64,000 nucleotides of DNA from Aedes albopictus (Eukaryota > Arthropoda > Insecta > Diptera > Culicidae): contig NC_085138.1 of NCBI RefSeq assembly GCF_035046485.1, positions 273,339,694-273,403,693 of the forward strand, given 5' to 3'. Below are positions 46,651 through 57,299 of the stretch, in pieces. Within the stretch, counting starts at the first letter, position 1; each line of letters opens with the position of its first letter. A program made the position numbers and the translations under genes. A model generated the notes under the pieces. The model did no database searches. It had not been told where the DNA came from and saw only the letters and a program-made list of their open reading frames with translations.

Positions 46651-47638
46651 TGGCCAACAGACGAAACACTGACGAAATTACAAAGTTATTAAGTTGGTCA
46701 AAGACTTACAGTTGATGGATAGTTTGATTTAAAGTTCCACCAACAGGCGGCGCTAGAGAACTTACAAATTTTAAATTTCATACATCTCAGGATTCCTTTT
46801 ACATAGACATGCGATTTCTTCGGCAAAGTTGTTTGGTAAGTAAAGGACTTGCAGTTGATTTACCAATAGATGCGAGATTTTGCCACTAGAAGACGTTAGT
46901 TTCCATTTTGCAAAAGCAGGCAAGAGATTAGAATTTCTTGAAAAGTATTCTACAAGCTGGAACTTTTTTCACTTTGGACATATTGTATTCAAATCAAATT
47001 GTAATCAAAGATCAATATATAATTCTTAACTTTCAAAATTTAATTTGATTTGATTCACTTATTCCTTAGATATAGAATATATTAATAGAATAGAACACAG
47101 TCAAACATGTGATTCTGCTTAAAGCGCTCCATCTTTATGTAGAGCTAACCAGCCAAGTCCAAAATTGTGGAAATTGCAGATAACAAGATAAGGAACTATC
47201 AGTCACAATTTGAGAATTTTTTATATATTTTATAAAAAGTTACGGCTTGTTAAATGTGTTTTGGGTAATTAATAAAATTGGCATGCTTTTGAAAATTTGC
47301 AACTACCACCACTGTGTGGCAGAAATGAATACCATACGGCTATTAAACTGAAACCATCTTTCCAATTAATCACGATCCTGAGATAAGTAAAACTAAACAT
47401 GTGTATGCCCTCTAGCGCCTCCTAGTGGAAGGATTTGATTACAGCCCATCAATTGAAAGTTCTTGACCAGCCAAACAATTTTGTCGAGGACACCAACTGT
47501 CTAAATAGTTATGATCTGGAAATATATGGGATGGATATTACGTCAGTGTTACACCTATTTTTGATATAACAAGAATCACCGACAAACAGACGTAACACCT
47601 ACGAAACTGAAACTCATATATCTTACTTACCTTACCGG

Positions 47639-50476
47639 TCAGGCTAAGGCCGGGGTGGCCTCTGCTGTACATAGTAGCCGCCTCCATTCCACTCGGTCCA
47701 TTGCTGTTTGTCTCCAGTTCCGCACTCTGCGTAGGGTCCGCAGATCGTCCTCCACTTGGTCGACCCACCTAGTTCGCTGCGCTCCACGTCTTCTTGTACC
47801 GGTCGGATGACTCTCGAGAACCATTTTAGTCGGGTTGCTATCCGACATCCTGATGACGTGACCCGCCCACCGTAGCCTCCCGATTTTCGCGGTATGGACG
47901 ATGGTTGGTTCTCCCAGCAGCTGATGCAGCTCGTGGTTCATTCGCCTTCTCCAAGTCCCGTCTTCCATCTGCACTCCGCCGTAGATGGTACGCAACACCT
48001 TCCGTTCGAAAACTCCAAGGGCGCGTTGGTCCTCTGCACGTAGGGTCCATGTTTCGTGCCCATAGAGGACGACCGGTCTAATCAACGTTTTGTAGATGGT
48101 TAACTTCGTGTTACGGCGAACTTTATTCGATCGTAGAGTTCTGCGGAGTCCAAAGTAGGCACGATTTCCTGCCACAATGCGCCTCTGAATTTCTCTGCTG
48201 GTGTCGTTGTCGTCGGTCACCAGTGAGCCCAAGTACACGAATTCTTCAACCGCCTCGATTTCATCACCGTCGATATGAATTCGGGGTGGCGGGCGCGGTG
48301 ATTCCTCCCTGGAGCCCTTTGCCATCATGTACTTTGTCTTCGACACATTAATGACTAATCCGATTCGCCTGGCTTCCCTCTTTAGTCGGATGTACGTTTC
48401 CGCCATCGTCTCAAATTTACGAGCAATAATATCAATATCATCGGCGAAACCAAGCAGCTGAACGGACTTCGTGAAAATCGTCCCACTCGTGTTTATCCCC
48501 GCTCTTCTTATTACACCCTCCAAAGCAATGTTGAACAGCAAGCACGAAAGACCATCACCTTGCCGTAACCCTCTGCGAGATTCGAAAGGACTCGAGAGTG
48601 TCCCAGATACTCGAACTACGCACATCACTCGATCCATCGTCGCCTTGATCAACCGTATCAGTTTATCCGGGAATCCGTATTCGTGCATAATCTGCCATAG
48701 CTGTTCTCGATCGATTGTATCATACGCCGCTTTGAAATCGATGAACAAGTGATGTGTGGGCACGTTGTATTCGCGGCATTTCTGCAACACCTGGCGGATG
48801 GCGAACATCTGGTCCGTTGTAGCGCGTTCACCCATGAATCCAGCCTGATGTTGCCCCACGAACTCTCTTGCAATCGGTGATAGACGGCGGCATAAAATTT
48901 GGGAGAGTATCTTGTAGGCAGCGCTCAGTAGTGTGATCGCGCGGTAGTTTCCGCAATCCAACTTGTCGCCCTTTTTGTAGATGGGACACACGATACCTTC
49001 CATCCATTCCTCCGGTAATACTTCCTCCTCCCAAATCTTGGTAATGACCCAGTGTAGTGCTCTCACCAGTGCTTCTCCACCGTATTTTAGAAGCTCGCTT
49101 GGTAGTTGATCTGCTCCAGCGGCTTTGTTGTTTTTCAACCGGCCAACCTCCTCCTCAATCTCTTGAAGGTCAGGGGCCGGAAGTCTTTCGTCCTGTGCAC
49201 ATACTCCTAGATCTGTTACCACGCCACCTTCGGTACTTGCAACGTCGCCATTGAGGTGCTCATCGTAATGCTGCCGCCACCTCTCGACCACCTCACGCTC
49301 GCTCGTGAGAATATTCCCGTGATTATCTCGGCACATGTCGGCTTGTGGCACAAAGCCTCTGCGCGAGCGGTTCAGCTTCTCGTAGAACTTTCGTGTGTCC
49401 TTAGCGCGGTACAGCTCTTCCATCGCTTCGCGATCTCGTTCTTCCTGCTGGCGCTTCTTCATCCGGAAGACTGAGTTCTGCCTGTTCCGCGCCTGTTTGT
49501 AACGTACCTCATTCGCTCTCGTACGGTGTTGCAGCATTCTCGCCCATGCTGCATTCTTCTCGTTTTTCAACTGTTCACATTCGCCGTCGTACCAGTCGTT
49601 TCTGTGATTCGGAGTCGCGAAGCCTAGTGCTGTAGCCGAGGTACTACCTATGGCGGATCGGATGTCCCTCCAGCCATCTTCAAATGTAGCTGCGCCAAGC
49701 TGCTCTTCCGTTGGTAGGGCCACTGCTAACTGCTGCGCGTAGTCTTGAGCCACTTCTACGTTACGCAGCTGCTCGATGTTGAGTCGCGGCGTTCGACTTC
49801 GACGCGTGGTGATAACTGTCGAAAGTTTTGAGCGCATGCATACAGCGACTAAGTAGTGATCCGAATCTATATTCGCACTGCGGTATGTGCGGACGTTGGT
49901 TATATCTGAGAAGAATTTACCGTCGATTAGAACGTGGTCGATTTGGTTTTCTGTTTGATGGTCGGGTGATCTCCAGGTGGCTTTGTGGATATCTTTGCGG
50001 GGGAAGAAGGTGCTTCGGACTACCATACCACGGGAGGCTGCAAAGTTTACGCATCGCTGGCCGTTATCATTCGATACGGCGTGCAGGCTGTTTCGCCCGA
50101 TTACCGGTCTGTACATTTCCTCCCTTCCTACCTGCGCGTTCATGTCGCCGACAACGATTTTCACGTCACGCGGCGAGCAACCATCGTATGTTTGCTCTAA
50201 CTGCGCGTAGAACGCTTCTTTCTCGTCATCGGGTCTCCCTTCGTGTGGGCAGTGGACGTTGATGATGCTGTAGTTGAAGAAACGGCCCTTAACTCTCAAC
50301 ATGCACATCCTTGCGTTGATCGGCTGCCACCCGATCACACGTTGTCGCATCTTGCCCAACACTATAAATCCTGTTCCCAGTTCATTGGTGGTGCCACAGC
50401 TTTGGTAGAAGGTAGCCGCTCGATGCCCGCTTTTCCACACTTTCTGTCCAGTCCAACAAAGTTCCTGCAACGCCAC
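47639..50476 (-). CDS. RTE endonuclease-reverse transcriptase, intact frame
   Basis: From GTG 50476 the frame gives 945 residues. Endonuclease motifs: ALQELCW (Glu at 5), VVGDMNAQVG (108-117), NIDSDHYLV (202-210). A charged Arg/Gln-rich linker spans about 300-380. RT motifs: NNKAAGADQLPSELL (449-463), LFIDFKAAYDTID (577-589), GLRQGDGLSCLLFNIALEGV (636-655) and LGFADDIDIIA (675-685). The conserved RTE tail EEFVYLGSLV follows. The protein nicks target DNA and reverse transcribes element RNA. The frame is open upstream to about 50764 and includes DWKLGTWNCKSLG with the catalytic Asn, but I find no ATG there. The first in-frame ATG (50350) would lose the Asn and Glu. The real start is therefore unresolved. 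Confidence 0.85.
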   Translation of the reverse strand: MALQELCWTGQKVWKSGHRAATFYQSCGTTNELGTGFIVLGKMRQRVIGWQPINARMCMLRVKGRFFNYSIINVHCPHEGRPDDEKEAFYAQLEQTYDGCSPRDVKIVVGDMNAQVGREEMYRPVIGRNSLHAVSNDNGQRCVNFAASRGMVVRSTFFPRKDIHKATWRSPDHQTENQIDHVLIDGKFFSDITNVRTYRSANIDSDHYLVAVCMRSKLSTVITTRRSRTPRLNIEQLRNVEVAQDYAQQLAVALPTEEQLGAATFEDGWRDIRSAIGSTSATALGFATPNHRNDWYDGECEQLKNEKNAAWARMLQHRTRANEVRYKQARNRQNSVFRMKKRQQEERDREAMEELYRAKDTRKFYEKLNRSRRGFVPQADMCRDNHGNILTSEREVVERWRQHYDEHLNGDVASTEGGVVTDLGVCAQDERLPAPDLQEIEEEVGRLKNNKAAGADQLPSELLKYGGEALVRALHWVITKIWEEEVLPEEWMEGIVCPIYKKGDKLDCGNYRAITLLSAAYKILSQILCRRLSPIAREFVGQHQAGFMGERATTDQMFAIRQVLQKCREYNVPTHHLFIDFKAAYDTIDREQLWQIMHEYGFPDKLIRLIKATMDRVMCVVRVSGTLSSPFESRRGLRQGDGLSCLLFNIALEGVIRRAGINTSGTIFTKSVQLLGFADDIDIIARKFETMAETYIRLKREARRIGLVINVSKTKYMMAKGSREESPRPPPRIHIDGDEIEAVEEFVYLGSLVTDDNDTSREIQRRIVAGNRAYFGLRRTLRSNKVRRNTKLTIYKTLIRPVVLYGHETWTLRAEDQRALGVFERKVLRTIYGGVQMEDGTWRRRMNHELHQLLGEPTIVHTAKIGRLRWAGHVIRMSDSNPTKMVLESHPTGTRRRGAQRTRWVDQVEDDLRTLRRVRNWRQTAMDRVEWRRLLCTAEATPALA

Positions 50477-50914
50477 GATGTCGAAGTTGCGGGGATGTAG
50501 TTCGTCATAGATTATCCTATCACATCCTGCGAAACCTAGTGACTTGCAATTCCATGTTCCAAGTTTCCAATCGTAGTCCTTATTTCGTCGCGTGGGTCTT
50601 TGCCGATTGTATCGAGTCGTATTTTCTCCTATGTTATTCGCAATGGGGATTTTTACGGGTGGCTTATTGGGCCTACGCCAACACTCCTGTCTCGCCGGAG
50701 GGCCATCGTGCCAGTTCTGTTTAACGTCCCAACCAACACTGGGACGACCACGCTGATGGGGCTACCACCTTGGATCTAGCTGGGCGTGGTGCAGCGTTTC
50801 TTACTCAGCCGCTGGATGCCAGAACAGACGCTGTTTGAGCCGCACCTCCTTGGTGAACAGACACTCGGATCGTACCTCCTCAATCTAGCTGAAGTCAGAA
50901 GGACAACAGTGCCT

Positions 50915-51054
50915 AGGCTGCGCTACCAGCTAAGCACACAACTCTTAGCTGGCGGTCTTTGTCATCGTTTGACCCGTGGAAGCATGAGGTAGGAACTTGT
51001 GAGGACCAGAGCTATATTGGACGCTCTCCTTATCGACTCACCGTTTTGCAGCCC
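50915..51054 (-). ncRNA. Candidate structured 5' leader (HDV-ribozyme-like?)
   Basis: On the minus strand GGGCTGC (51054-51048) can pair with GCAGCCT (50921-50915), and a perfect 9-bp hairpin CCAGCTAAG/CTTAGCTGG lies between at 50926-50952. In the copy at 5691 one C-G pair of this hairpin is T-G, so pairing is kept. Paired ends at the very 5' terminus of an RTE recall HDV-like ribozymes known from this clade. The remaining helices were not found by eye. Confidence 0.3.
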
Positions 51055-51879
51055 ATAACTCATATATCTCGGGACTCTAATTACTTAGACTTTAGACTTT
51101 TAGAATGTTGATGTCTTTGGAAAAGTTGTTTATCTTGTCAAGAATTTTCAGTTTAAAAGCCGTTTGGTTCAAGTTTCTAACTGACTAGTGGTAGTTGAAA
51201 TTTTGAAAAATAATGCATTTTATATTTATTCAAAAAATATTCAACATGTTGTAACTTCTTATAAAGTGCCCAAAGATTTTGCCAAAAAATAGTTTCTCAA
51301 CTAATCAAAATTTGTTGAAAACTTTTTGAGAAATTCTAAACTATTATAAACTTTTAATGAGCGTCGCCCAGTGTGTCTGAATCTCACATCCAATAGTAAA
51401 TCAGCTGTAAGTTTTTGACTTATCAAACAACTTTGCCAAAGACACTAACCTCTAAACAATTATGACTCTGACATATATAGGATGGATTTCTTTTTGTCAG
51501 AATCAGGTCTATTTGTCTCTGGAATCACAGAAGTTGATGCCCCTAAGTGGTATGCAGATCCTCAGGTATGTCTTTGGTTCAATAACTGCTCGCACATCTT
51601 AAAGCGTTTTTAATTGAATCAATGACATTGCATAAATTATTGAAAAAACGTTTAACTCGACGGTGTGATTAGTTTTATGCTGCAAAATCTGAATACCGTC
51701 AAGGCGCCATTCACCGTGGGGGCTCCATTCACCGTGTGCCTTCGAATATTTTTTCATTATTTCCATATTATGATTGAATGATAAGACAATTTCCCTTCAA
51801 TTTCACCAATACAACACTAATGTATTTTGACACTAGAGTGTGTTAACATGAAGCGGGTTTCTGCTCGTTCACTGCATTC

Positions 51880-52089
51880 ATAGTGAAAAAACGAAAACTA
51901 CGCTAAGGTGATTCAAGCGATAAACTAAATGTAGTAACGTTTTTATTCCACCAAGAAGCAATTAAATTCACATATCAGGTATGTATTTTGCATTACCGAA
52001 GTAAGTTTAACAAGAAAGTACGATTACTCGTACTTTTTAATTGAAACAAAAAGGCACGGTAAATGGGTACCCTAAAAATCAATGGTCTC
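51880..52089 (+). repeat. 210-bp direct repeat, left copy (target duplication)
   Basis: Base-for-base identical, by my reading, to 54205-54414. It runs from ATAGTGAAAAAACG to AATCAATGGTCTC. The two copies lie exactly at the two ends of the LOA derivative. Confidence 0.9.
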
Positions 52090-54204
52090 TTTACGGCTGT
52101 TCGGGTTCGTTTGGAAGTTGACCATCAATGTTAACTTCTTTTCCCGATCAGCCTAGATAGCTGTGTAGTGTCGGTAGCGGTTGTCTCAATTGGCTAAGAA
52201 TAACACTACGGACCGCCTGATCCAGTGGTAAGAGTCCACTAAACAGGTGACCCCTAATTCATGGTGTTATGCGGCTTTATGCTTACCGTGCCAAAGAATG
52301 AATGGTTAGGGGGGTCTAATAAAAACCTAACCACAAACGGAGCCTGTGGAGAATTAGGGCGTCCTCCACAGTATTACGCCCTTACTGCGCTAACCGGAGC
52401 AATGGTGCAGTGGACCTTGCGTTTCTCCGAGATAATCAGTTGCCCTTCTTAAGTCTCAAATTTGAGGCTAAATAAGGGAGGGGTTATTCAAATGTTGTTA
52501 ATTAGCTTACATTACTGCCTATATGGGTTCGCTTAATGCGTTTTCGCCATTGGCGTTTTTCAATTGACCACGATTTGGTTCGTCGTTGATGTTTCCTGTT
52601 TGTGCTGTGATTGTGAAGTGCGTTATCCTGTCTAGTTTGGGTAGTGGCTACGGCAAGGAAACCTCAGATCAATTTTCAGCGTAAAAAGCGTATGTAGCCC
52701 AAGTGGATCTACTTTAAAAAGTTCATTTTCGTAGGGTAACTTCTGTCTAGGTTACCTTGTGAACCCAGCTTTGCTTTTTTCATTATAGATGAACTATCGT
52801 GCCTCGAGCATGCTATATTTTAGAATAACGTTAACAGTATGTTTCAACCTTTCCTTATGGATGTCTTCAAGCAAGCTCTTGTTTTCAGCATCTTTTCGCT
52901 GATATTTGGCATCTGAAGTAGCTCAAACATTGATTTGAGATGCTTCAGTTTGATGGAATACTTAGGTAGTACAGTTCATGGTTAACTTAGCATAGAATTG
53001 CACCTAACCCAACTCTGCATGAGCAGAATTTGTCATGAGTTGACTGATTGGCATGTGTCAGATGAGGACTCTCCATTTGACCTTTTTGCACTTTGGAGTG
53101 TTCCTTCGCAAACTTTGCGTATTCAGGCGTCCCTGCTAAACAAGCTAGGGAACCTGTAATAATTGGTTGCGATCACATTTTATGGATAACTCGCTTCCAT
53201 TGCTACTCCAAGAGAGTTTCATTATGGTTTTGTTATTACAACGCCCTTCATTGTGGTATACCATATCTACTGCTTTGAAAGAAGCTTGTCCTCTGCGGTC
53301 TATGCGGACCGCAAGCGGTATTCCTGAATGGAACTCGGACCTGTTCAAGTTCTAAATATCTTCGGATAAACCAGTCTTTTGCATAGCTACGAATCTTTAG
53401 CTTCTACCCCGAGGATTGTAGCTATAGAATCGATTTATTGAGCACTAAAAAGCTCTGCTTACTTCAAATCTCCTGGAGCAAATGGGGCTTTATCCTATTT
53501 TTCTCCAGAGGGATTTGAGTTTTTCAAACATGTTTTGAACTCTTGTAGTTTTCTATTGGGTATTTTCATGGCATGAAATTACTCTGTAGTTTTATCCCGA
53601 CAGGGTGCGTGCGTTGTAAAAAGAAAGAATAAGTTCCAGATTTATCTGGTTACGTCGTTCTTTCTGAAATGCTCGAAACGCATTGTCGATTATCACATCT
53701 GTGATGTTCGTCTGGCTAACATGCCTGTTCATGTGAACTCACATGTCTCCCAATTTGGGATGTCCACAGTGACTCTTTTACATAAAGTTGTATACGTTTT
53801 CAAGAAAGCACTCGCTCAAACGTAGTTTTTGCTTGGGTGATTTCTTGAATATTGAGGATGCTTTTGATGACGTGCCTTTCTATGTCATATTGAATGTCGC
53901 ATGACGTCGCAAGCTACCTCCAATGAGCTATAGGCTCTTTTTACGCTTATGCGTTTTACAGTGTCCTTTTCAGGGCACTGATTAACCCCGTTGTGGTATG
54001 AGCTATGAGCTCTCGTTGCGCTTATGCGTTCATTCCCTCTTCTAGGGCACCCCTTCCTATTTCATCACCTTTCCCTTTCCCAATTCCCATCCCTTGTCCC
54101 ATTCTCCCTCAGGTAAATGATGAAATAGGCTCATATGTATGGCGATGGCACAAATGTCCCAAATGGAGGATAACGTGCCTCTGGAGCCGGCCTTCTGATA
54201 CCTG
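52090..54204 (+). mobile_element. Defective 2.1-kb LOA (Lian-like) derivative
   Basis: The 5' end (CGGCTGTTCGGG, then the 570-bp leader) and 3' end (GGCACAAATGTCCCAAATGG through CCTTCTGATACC) match the LOA copy at 11878-23239. The body is half length and riddled with stops. Recognisable scraps are a KEACPLRSMR linker (53275), a SPGANGALSYFSPEGFEFFK-like RT start (53475) and the 3' leader-like block at 53925-54200. It cannot encode any active enzyme, yet its flanking duplication is perfect. Confidence 0.8.
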
Positions 54205-54414
54205 ATAGTGAAAAAACGAAAACTACGCTAAGGTGATTCAAGCGATAAACTAAATGTAGTAACGTTTTTATTCCACCAAGAAGCAATTAAATTCACATAT
54301 CAGGTATGTATTTTGCATTACCGAAGTAAGTTTAACAAGAAAGTACGATTACTCGTACTTTTTAATTGAAACAAAAAGGCACGGTAAATGGGTACCCTAA
54401 AAATCAATGGTCTC
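54205..54414 (+). repeat. 210-bp direct repeat, right copy (target duplication)
   Basis: Identical partner of 51880-52089. After it the host TIR element continues with CATTCACCGTGCCCC, whereas the left copy is followed by the 5' start of the LOA derivative. A target-site duplication is the simplest reading. Confidence 0.9.
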
Positions 54415-55043
54415 CATTCACCGTGCCCCATATTGTCCCATATATCTAGAAAAAATCGAAAATTTGAACATTCGTTTTTCTAATAAAATCTTGCAAGTTA
54501 TTACTTGAAATTAATTTAAACGAAGAAAATTCCCTTGGCTGGGTTGTTTTGATCATTTTTAAACAAAGTAAAATAAATTTTCTCATACACGGTGAATGGG
54601 TCCCTACTACCACGGTGAATGGTGACCTACCACGGAATTGGGCGACCCTACTACCCTTTACTAATTGTACTATATCACCAAATTTTGTGAAAAATTTTCT
54701 ACTTCTGTGGATATTGCTTTAATATTAACCTATAATGAAGGCCATTAAAAGCGACACCAACAATGTTTATAAGACTGGTGTCAAATGAAAGCCCTTATTT
54801 GCCCCGAATTCTCTTAGATCCACGGTGAATGGTACCTTGACGGTATCTGGCGGTGCGAAGTAATGAATATCAACGGTTTAGTCTTTGGGACAATATTAGA
54901 TGAATATGGGTGGTACTAGGCCGAAGATGGGTACCGTTAACCTTCATAAAGAAGTTTTCATACTGCTGATAGCAATAACTTGGCCCTCCGAGACATTTAT
55001 CACAAAACGGGGATTTTTAATAGAATAAAGTTACTCTTGGAGC

Positions 55044-55851
55044 TGCCCGTGTAGCTGCCGGCTTAGAATAGCACTACGGACCACCTGTTCCGGGGGTAAA
55101 AGCCCACCAAACAGGTAACCCCAATCCAAGGTGTCAGGCGACCCGTGCTGAGGGATGAATGGTTGAGGGGGTTTAAAATATGCTCGATCTTTAACGGAGC
55201 CCGTAGCGTGGGTAGATCGCCTTTTTGGGTTGCGTTGCGGTGATAGATCTACCAAACCGAAATCTAGTGTCGTCCTATTTTTCAATTTTGGAATATGTGT
55301 TCTGGTAATTAAAGGCATTATAGTATTTAGTCCTTGCTACTGGTGTTGTGATGACTTCCAGTCTTTGAATAAAACTAAGTATACCAACTTTACTTTGCAT
55401 ATAGTTAAAAACCTCACCATCTGAGGCTAAACTCAATGCAAAGGAAATCAAATTAGGTTAGGGATCCATGTATGTACTAACTCTTCGAAGTCTGGAAAGT
55501 GCTTGTACGCAAGGAAAATACTAGAATCCTTATTACTGAACACATGTTCCATTATTGGAATGGCATTGCTGCTAATGTTAAAACCCGGTTCTTTTTACTG
55601 GGGAGAATTTAGCGGTAAACAAGGGTGATGCTAGGTTTCCGATGCATGGCCAATTATCAGTGCTCTTGTTTCGTTTTCTATAAGAAAGAAATTTCTAAGA
55701 AAGAAAACAAAAACTGTATCAAAATCGATACTTTATTGCCCTTCAATGGCAATTGAGTAATGCGACATGCACTACACTAAGGATACGGGTAATGTCACAA
55801 TAGATCTAAAAACTTGTCGCAGTGACAAACCCGAACAGGAATAAAAAAAAA
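55044..55851 (+). mobile_element. 808-bp non-autonomous LOA-leader retroposon
   Basis: A 12-bp duplication TACTCTTGGAGC flanks it (55032-55043 and 55852-55863). The 5' 200 bp resemble the LOA leaders (CACTACGGACCACCTGTTCC, AACAGGTAACCCC, GAATGGTTGAGGGG, ACGGAGCCCGT). The 3' end is GGAATAAAAAAAA. No open frame. A partial copy lies at 29040. It is probably mobilised by a LOA-clade LINE that recognises its end. Confidence 0.8.
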
Positions 55852-56789
55852 TACTCTTGGAGCAGTAAAAATAATGCAATAATATATTCACAAATTCGGG
55901 CAATTTTGTCTGATTATTCTGCTTCAAAAATGATGCATGACGTTACAACGCGAGCAGAACCCTGTTTGAAACTGGACGGGCGTTGTAACGTCACGAAATT
56001 TAAAAGTCGATTATCCAAAAACGAATCCGAAATGTATATGTTTTATTTCACTGCATTGAAGAACAAACCAATAAATTTCAATGGTGGGAGAAATTTTCAG
56101 TTTAAAATAAAAATCCGAGCAAATTTTTCAAGATGTTGGTTGCGCGGTAGTGACGGTCGAATTCTAGCGCGTTGTAACGTCACGCTACAAATACGCATTT
56201 TAAGCAAGTTTTTCTAATGAAAACTAAATGTTAATCAGGTCAAACATATCGGAAATTTTACAAGGAATCTGAATGTGATAAAATATTTTGAGGTTTACAG
56301 TCGTTTTTATGAATTATAGTGAAAAATTTGGCGCTAGTCTTTGGAACGAATCTAGAAGAATATGGGTGAGCCAAAGATGGGTGCCGGTGTCATCAACCTT
56401 CATGAAGGAGTATTCATACTATTGATAGCAATAACTTGGCCCTCCGAGCCATTTATCACAAAACGGATTTTCAAAAGAATAAAGTTCCACTTGAAGCAGT
56501 GAAGATAATGCAATGATAGATTCACTAATTCGGGAAAATTTGGCTGATTATTCTGATTCTTACATGATGTGCATTTTCGTGACGTTACAACGCGAGCAGT
56601 ACCCTGTTTGAAACTGAACGGGCGTTGTAACCGCACGAAATGTAAAAGTCGATTATTCAAAAACAAATCCGAAATTTAAATGTTTTATTCCATTGAATTG
56701 AAGAACAAATCAATAAATTTCAATGGTGAAAAAAAAAATTCAGAATATCATAAAAATCCGAGCAGATTTTTTAAGATGTGGGTAGCGCA

Positions 56790-57070
56790 GGGCCCATATA
56801 GCCGAGGCGGTAAACTCACGGGTATTCAGCAGGACCATGCTGAGGGTGACGGGTTCGATTCCCGGTCGGTCCAGGATCTTTTCGTAAAGGAAATTTCCTT
56901 GACTTCCTTGGGCATAGAGTATTTTCGTGCCTGCCACACGATATACGCATGCAAAATGGTTATTGGCAGAGGAAGCTCTCAGTTAATAACTGTGGCAGTG
57001 CTCATAGAACACTAAGCTGAGAAGCAGGCTTTGTCCCAATGAGGACGTTACGCCAAGAAGAGAGAGAGAG
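56790..57070 (+). mobile_element. Feilai SINE
   Basis: It starts GGGCCCATATAGCCGAGGCG, has the B box GGGTTCGATTCCCGGTC, and ends CGCCAAGAAGAGAGAGAGAG. The flanks GTAGCGC and GTTGCGC are a likely 7-bp duplication with one change; the neighbouring tandem unit reads GGTTGCGCGGTAG at this place. Matches the minus-strand copy at 32337-32612. Confidence 0.85.
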
Positions 57071-57299
57071 TTGCGCGTTAGAGAGGGTCGGATTCTAGCG
57101 CGTTGTAACGTCACGCTACAAATACGCATTTTGAACACGTTTTTCTAATGAAAACTATATGTTCAATAGGTCAAATATATCAGAAATTTTACAAGGAATC
57201 CAATTATGAAAAAATATTTTGCGGTTTACGCTCGTTTTTATGAGTTATAGAGGAAAATCTGACTACGAATGCGTCAAAACGTTGTAACGTCACGGTAGA

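Larger units (their letters stand above)
47624..51056 (-). mobile_element. Full-length RTE-clade (JAM1-like) LINE
   Basis: It is bounded by a perfect 13-bp duplication AACTCATATATCT (47611-47623 and 51057-51069). The 5' terminus is GGGCTGC near 51054. The 3' end follows the ORF stop by only about 15 nt and is a GGTAAGGTAAG repeat, typical of RTE. The long frame is open throughout. Perfect duplication, complete ends and an intact frame make it the youngest-looking element in the window. Confidence 0.9.
46650..51540. repeat. Foldback-family repeat hosting the full-length RTE
   Basis: The parts left and right of the RTE (46650-47623 and 51057-51540) contain words of the 41375-42402 family: GGCGGCGCTAG, TTCTTCGGCAAAGTTG, CGACAAACAGACGTAACACC and CTCATATATCTCGGGA. 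The RTE split one such phrase, duplicating AACTCATATATCT. Confidence 0.6.
51693..54846. mobile_element. TIR element split by a LOA derivative
   Basis: The left end ATACCGTCAAGGCGCCATTC and right end (inverted) ATACCGTCAAGGTACCATTC continue with ACCGTGG. CACGGTGAATGG-type words recur inside (52046, 54381, 54592, 54612, 54822). Without the 52090-54204 insert and one 210-bp repeat, about 830 bp remain. No transposase frame and no clear target duplication. Confidence 0.6.
54880..57294 (+). repeat. Diverged tandem duplication, unit about 1 kb, with GTTGTAACGTCAC motifs
   Basis: The phrase order ATAGCAATAACTTGGCCCTC, ATTTATCACAAAACGG, GACGTTACAACGCGAGCAG, GGGCGTTGTAAC and TTCTAGCGCGTTGTAACG runs once over 54960-56200 (with the LOA-leader retroposon inside) and again over 56420-57115 (with a Feilai SINE inside). 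The two insertions mark the copies as older than both. Confidence 0.7.

Noticed and set aside
49828..50262. Plus-strand frames opposite the full-length RTE
   Set aside because: They mirror the endonuclease coding region and show no independent motif. The same shadow appears at 6522-6902.
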